Shown here in pieces: positions 63,011 to 64,000 of a stretch of DNA of 64,000 nucleotides. Location of the stretch: assembly GCA_963693365.1 (NCBI GenBank), contig CAVNZM010000002.1, positions 868,001 through 932,000 on the forward strand. The letters run 5' to 3'. The notes beneath the pieces are model-generated. The model ran no database searches, was not told the DNA's origin, and saw only the letters and a list, made by a program, of their open reading frames with translations. Position 1 is the stretch's first letter. The number at the start of each line of letters is the position of its first letter. The translations under genes and the position numbers were made by a program. This DNA is from Amoebidium appalachense (taxonomy: Eukaryota > Ichthyosporea).

Positions 63011-63603
63011 ATACCCTGAGGCTTGCCTCCATCTGAGCCTGATTGCTGTAGGGGAAATCGGTACGGCCAATGGACCCCTGAAATAGGACATCACCTAGGG
63101 GCACATATAGAGAGTCAGACATGGTGTGTATAGACAGTGGAAGTAGCGAGAGAGTTACAGCTGTGTATATATCACAGCATATGGGGATATGGTCACACGA
63201 AACAGTGACATTATCGAGGGAGATAGGTGTGTACTGACCATGCACCCTGGTATATCATAGTGCATGGTGATCAGCTCACATAGACCACTGATATCATCGA
63301 GGACTACCAAAAACTTCCCCTCGCTAACGTGTACCCGACAGGGCCCACCGGTAGTACCTTAACATGAAACACACTGACGACGGACAACACAATGCAAAAA
63401 GGGTCTCACACAAAAGAAAGGGAGGGGGGGGAGGGGGCGACTACGCATACCGACAAAGAGCATGCCGTTCTTCTCGTCGTAAAAGGCCACATGGCCGGGA
63501 CAGTGGCCAGGCACGTACAGCACCTTGAACGTCACCTTGCCCACACTCACAGTGTCTCCCTCCGAGAGCTCATGATCGGGCGGGGGAGGTGGGCGCAACG
63601 ACC
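61931..63603 (-). CDS. Metallo-beta-lactamase-fold hydrolase (glyoxalase II / YcbL-like), C-terminal part
   Basis: Exons 63603-63451, 63094-63015, 62044-61931 join in phase and end at TAG (61931-61933), giving about 114 residues. Seen: YVPGHCPGHVAFY (metal-ligand His), FVGDVLFQGSIGRTDFP (bridging Asp), and DDVRVFPGHGSPTTIGEE (third metal His and the YcbL-type C-terminus). The amino-terminal HxHxDH metal motif is not here and should lie in exons beyond base 64000. The family hydrolyses thioesters such as S-lactoylglutathione. The GSIGRTD and PGHG-TTIGEE pattern is nearer the short single-domain YcbL group than classic two-domain glyoxalase II. Substrate not known. Both visible introns carry C tracts right after their donors. 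Confidence 0.88.
62045..62386 (-). repeat. Poly-C-tailed dispersed repeat, near-full-length copy abutting an MBL exon
   Basis: On the coding strand it starts at about 62386 (CCGTTTTGCTCACCTTGCTT), runs through CAAGACGGGTTGACCCTCTC and GATGGGCTCTGCTTATGACG to GTACCGTGTTCCGCATTCAA, then C-rich sequence ending CCCTGCAG at exon 62044. It is very similar to the copies at 30926 and 33632. In sense with its host. Confidence 0.9.
62770..62920 (-). repeat. Poly-C-tailed dispersed repeat, diverged copy
   Basis: On the coding strand: GGATGACTTGGCCTACTCCC, GTGGGCTCTGCATATTTTGC, CAGCATTGTGTTAGCCATCT, then CGTACTCTTTAACACATTCT and a short C-rich tail. It is in the same MBL intron as the long copy and in sense. 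A fragment near 63366-63400 (CATTGTGTTGTCCGTCGTCA) lies in the next intron. Confidence 0.75.
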
Positions 63604-64000
63604 CTACACCGAACATTCGTGCCTGGTTGTGGAAAATGGGGAGGTGGAGAATAGGGGAGATACCATGTGCAGCGGGAACACAGAAGAGGAGCAGGGGTGG
63701 GGGATTTGGGCGAGAAAAAGAGAGAGGGAGAGAATGTGTGTGTGTGTTGGGGGGGGGGGGGGTAAAGGAGGGCGCAAGGTCAGTGCATGTCGCATGCAGT
63801 TACATGCTAAGATTTGGGACTGAAACAGGCTCAGTGGTAGTGACAAGAACAGCAGATCACGTGATCACAGCTGACGGTTGGTATGCATCACGGCCCTTGC
63901 ATTGGTTCGTGCAAATCATTCATGCATCATTTCCGGTTCAACAACGAAAGACAGGGAAAAAAGAAAGAAAAAGAGAAAGAAAAGAAAGGGCAAGAATAGA
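63604..64000. other. Intronic sequence of the MBL gene at the window edge
   Basis: Upstream in transcript terms of the last recognisable acceptor (63604). It holds a G13 run at 63750-63762 and unique sequence. I see no exon with the HxHxDH motif before the window ends. Confidence 0.5.

Overview
This is a window of nuclear DNA from an intron-rich eukaryote. Genes are broken into many short exons (60-235 nt) by GT-AG introns of about 0.2-1.8 kb. The introns are full of long C or G homopolymers, CA/TG microsatellites and other simple sequence. I found no bacterial operons, CRISPR arrays or rRNA. The gene set (SETD3, the U11/U12-65K protein RNPC3, NAPRT, a CLC-3/4/5 type chloride/proton exchanger) is animal-like, but it would also fit a unicellular relative of animals or an alga. 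I cannot name the species. The standard genetic code works throughout.

Layout, left to right. 321-4976 (+): 3' part of a SETD3-like SET-domain methyltransferase, 8 exons. 6173-14652 (+): RNPC3, the minor-spliceosome 65K protein with two RRMs. 17094-26495 (-): complete 14-exon nicotinate phosphoribosyltransferase, 556 aa. 28305-32937 (+): five-exon gene for an unrecognised 166-aa protein with one membrane segment and a coiled coil, divergent from NAPRT. 33-42.6 kb: a more AT-rich stretch with an unrecognised spliced gene ending at 37465 (+), a single-exon SAM-like/coiled-coil protein at 39002-39817 (+), and an unassigned ORF followed by a 60-base A tract. 42741-59969 (-): CLC exchanger, 24 exons, 790 aa with only the extreme N-terminus missing. 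61931-63603 (-): last three exons of a metallo-beta-lactamase-fold hydrolase running off the right edge.

I joined exons by hand from splice sites. For SETD3, NAPRT, CLC, MBL and the 28.3-kb gene the reading phase closes at every junction, which is strong internal support. RNPC3 has one unresolved junction and one likely single-base indel in a C8 run.

The most interesting signals lie outside the proteins. (1) A dispersed repeat of up to about 310 bp ends in a poly-C run. Every copy I could orient inside a gene is in the sense direction of its host, and several copies end right at a 3' splice site, so their poly-C becomes the polypyrimidine tract. This is introner-like behaviour. (2) Many introns, in all well-supported genes but one, also carry a C tract just after the 5' splice site. 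(3) One CLC intron looks like a U12-type AT-AC intron with a textbook branch point, in the same window as RNPC3. (4) A TTAA-flanked foldback element and a hAT-like miniature transposon are present.
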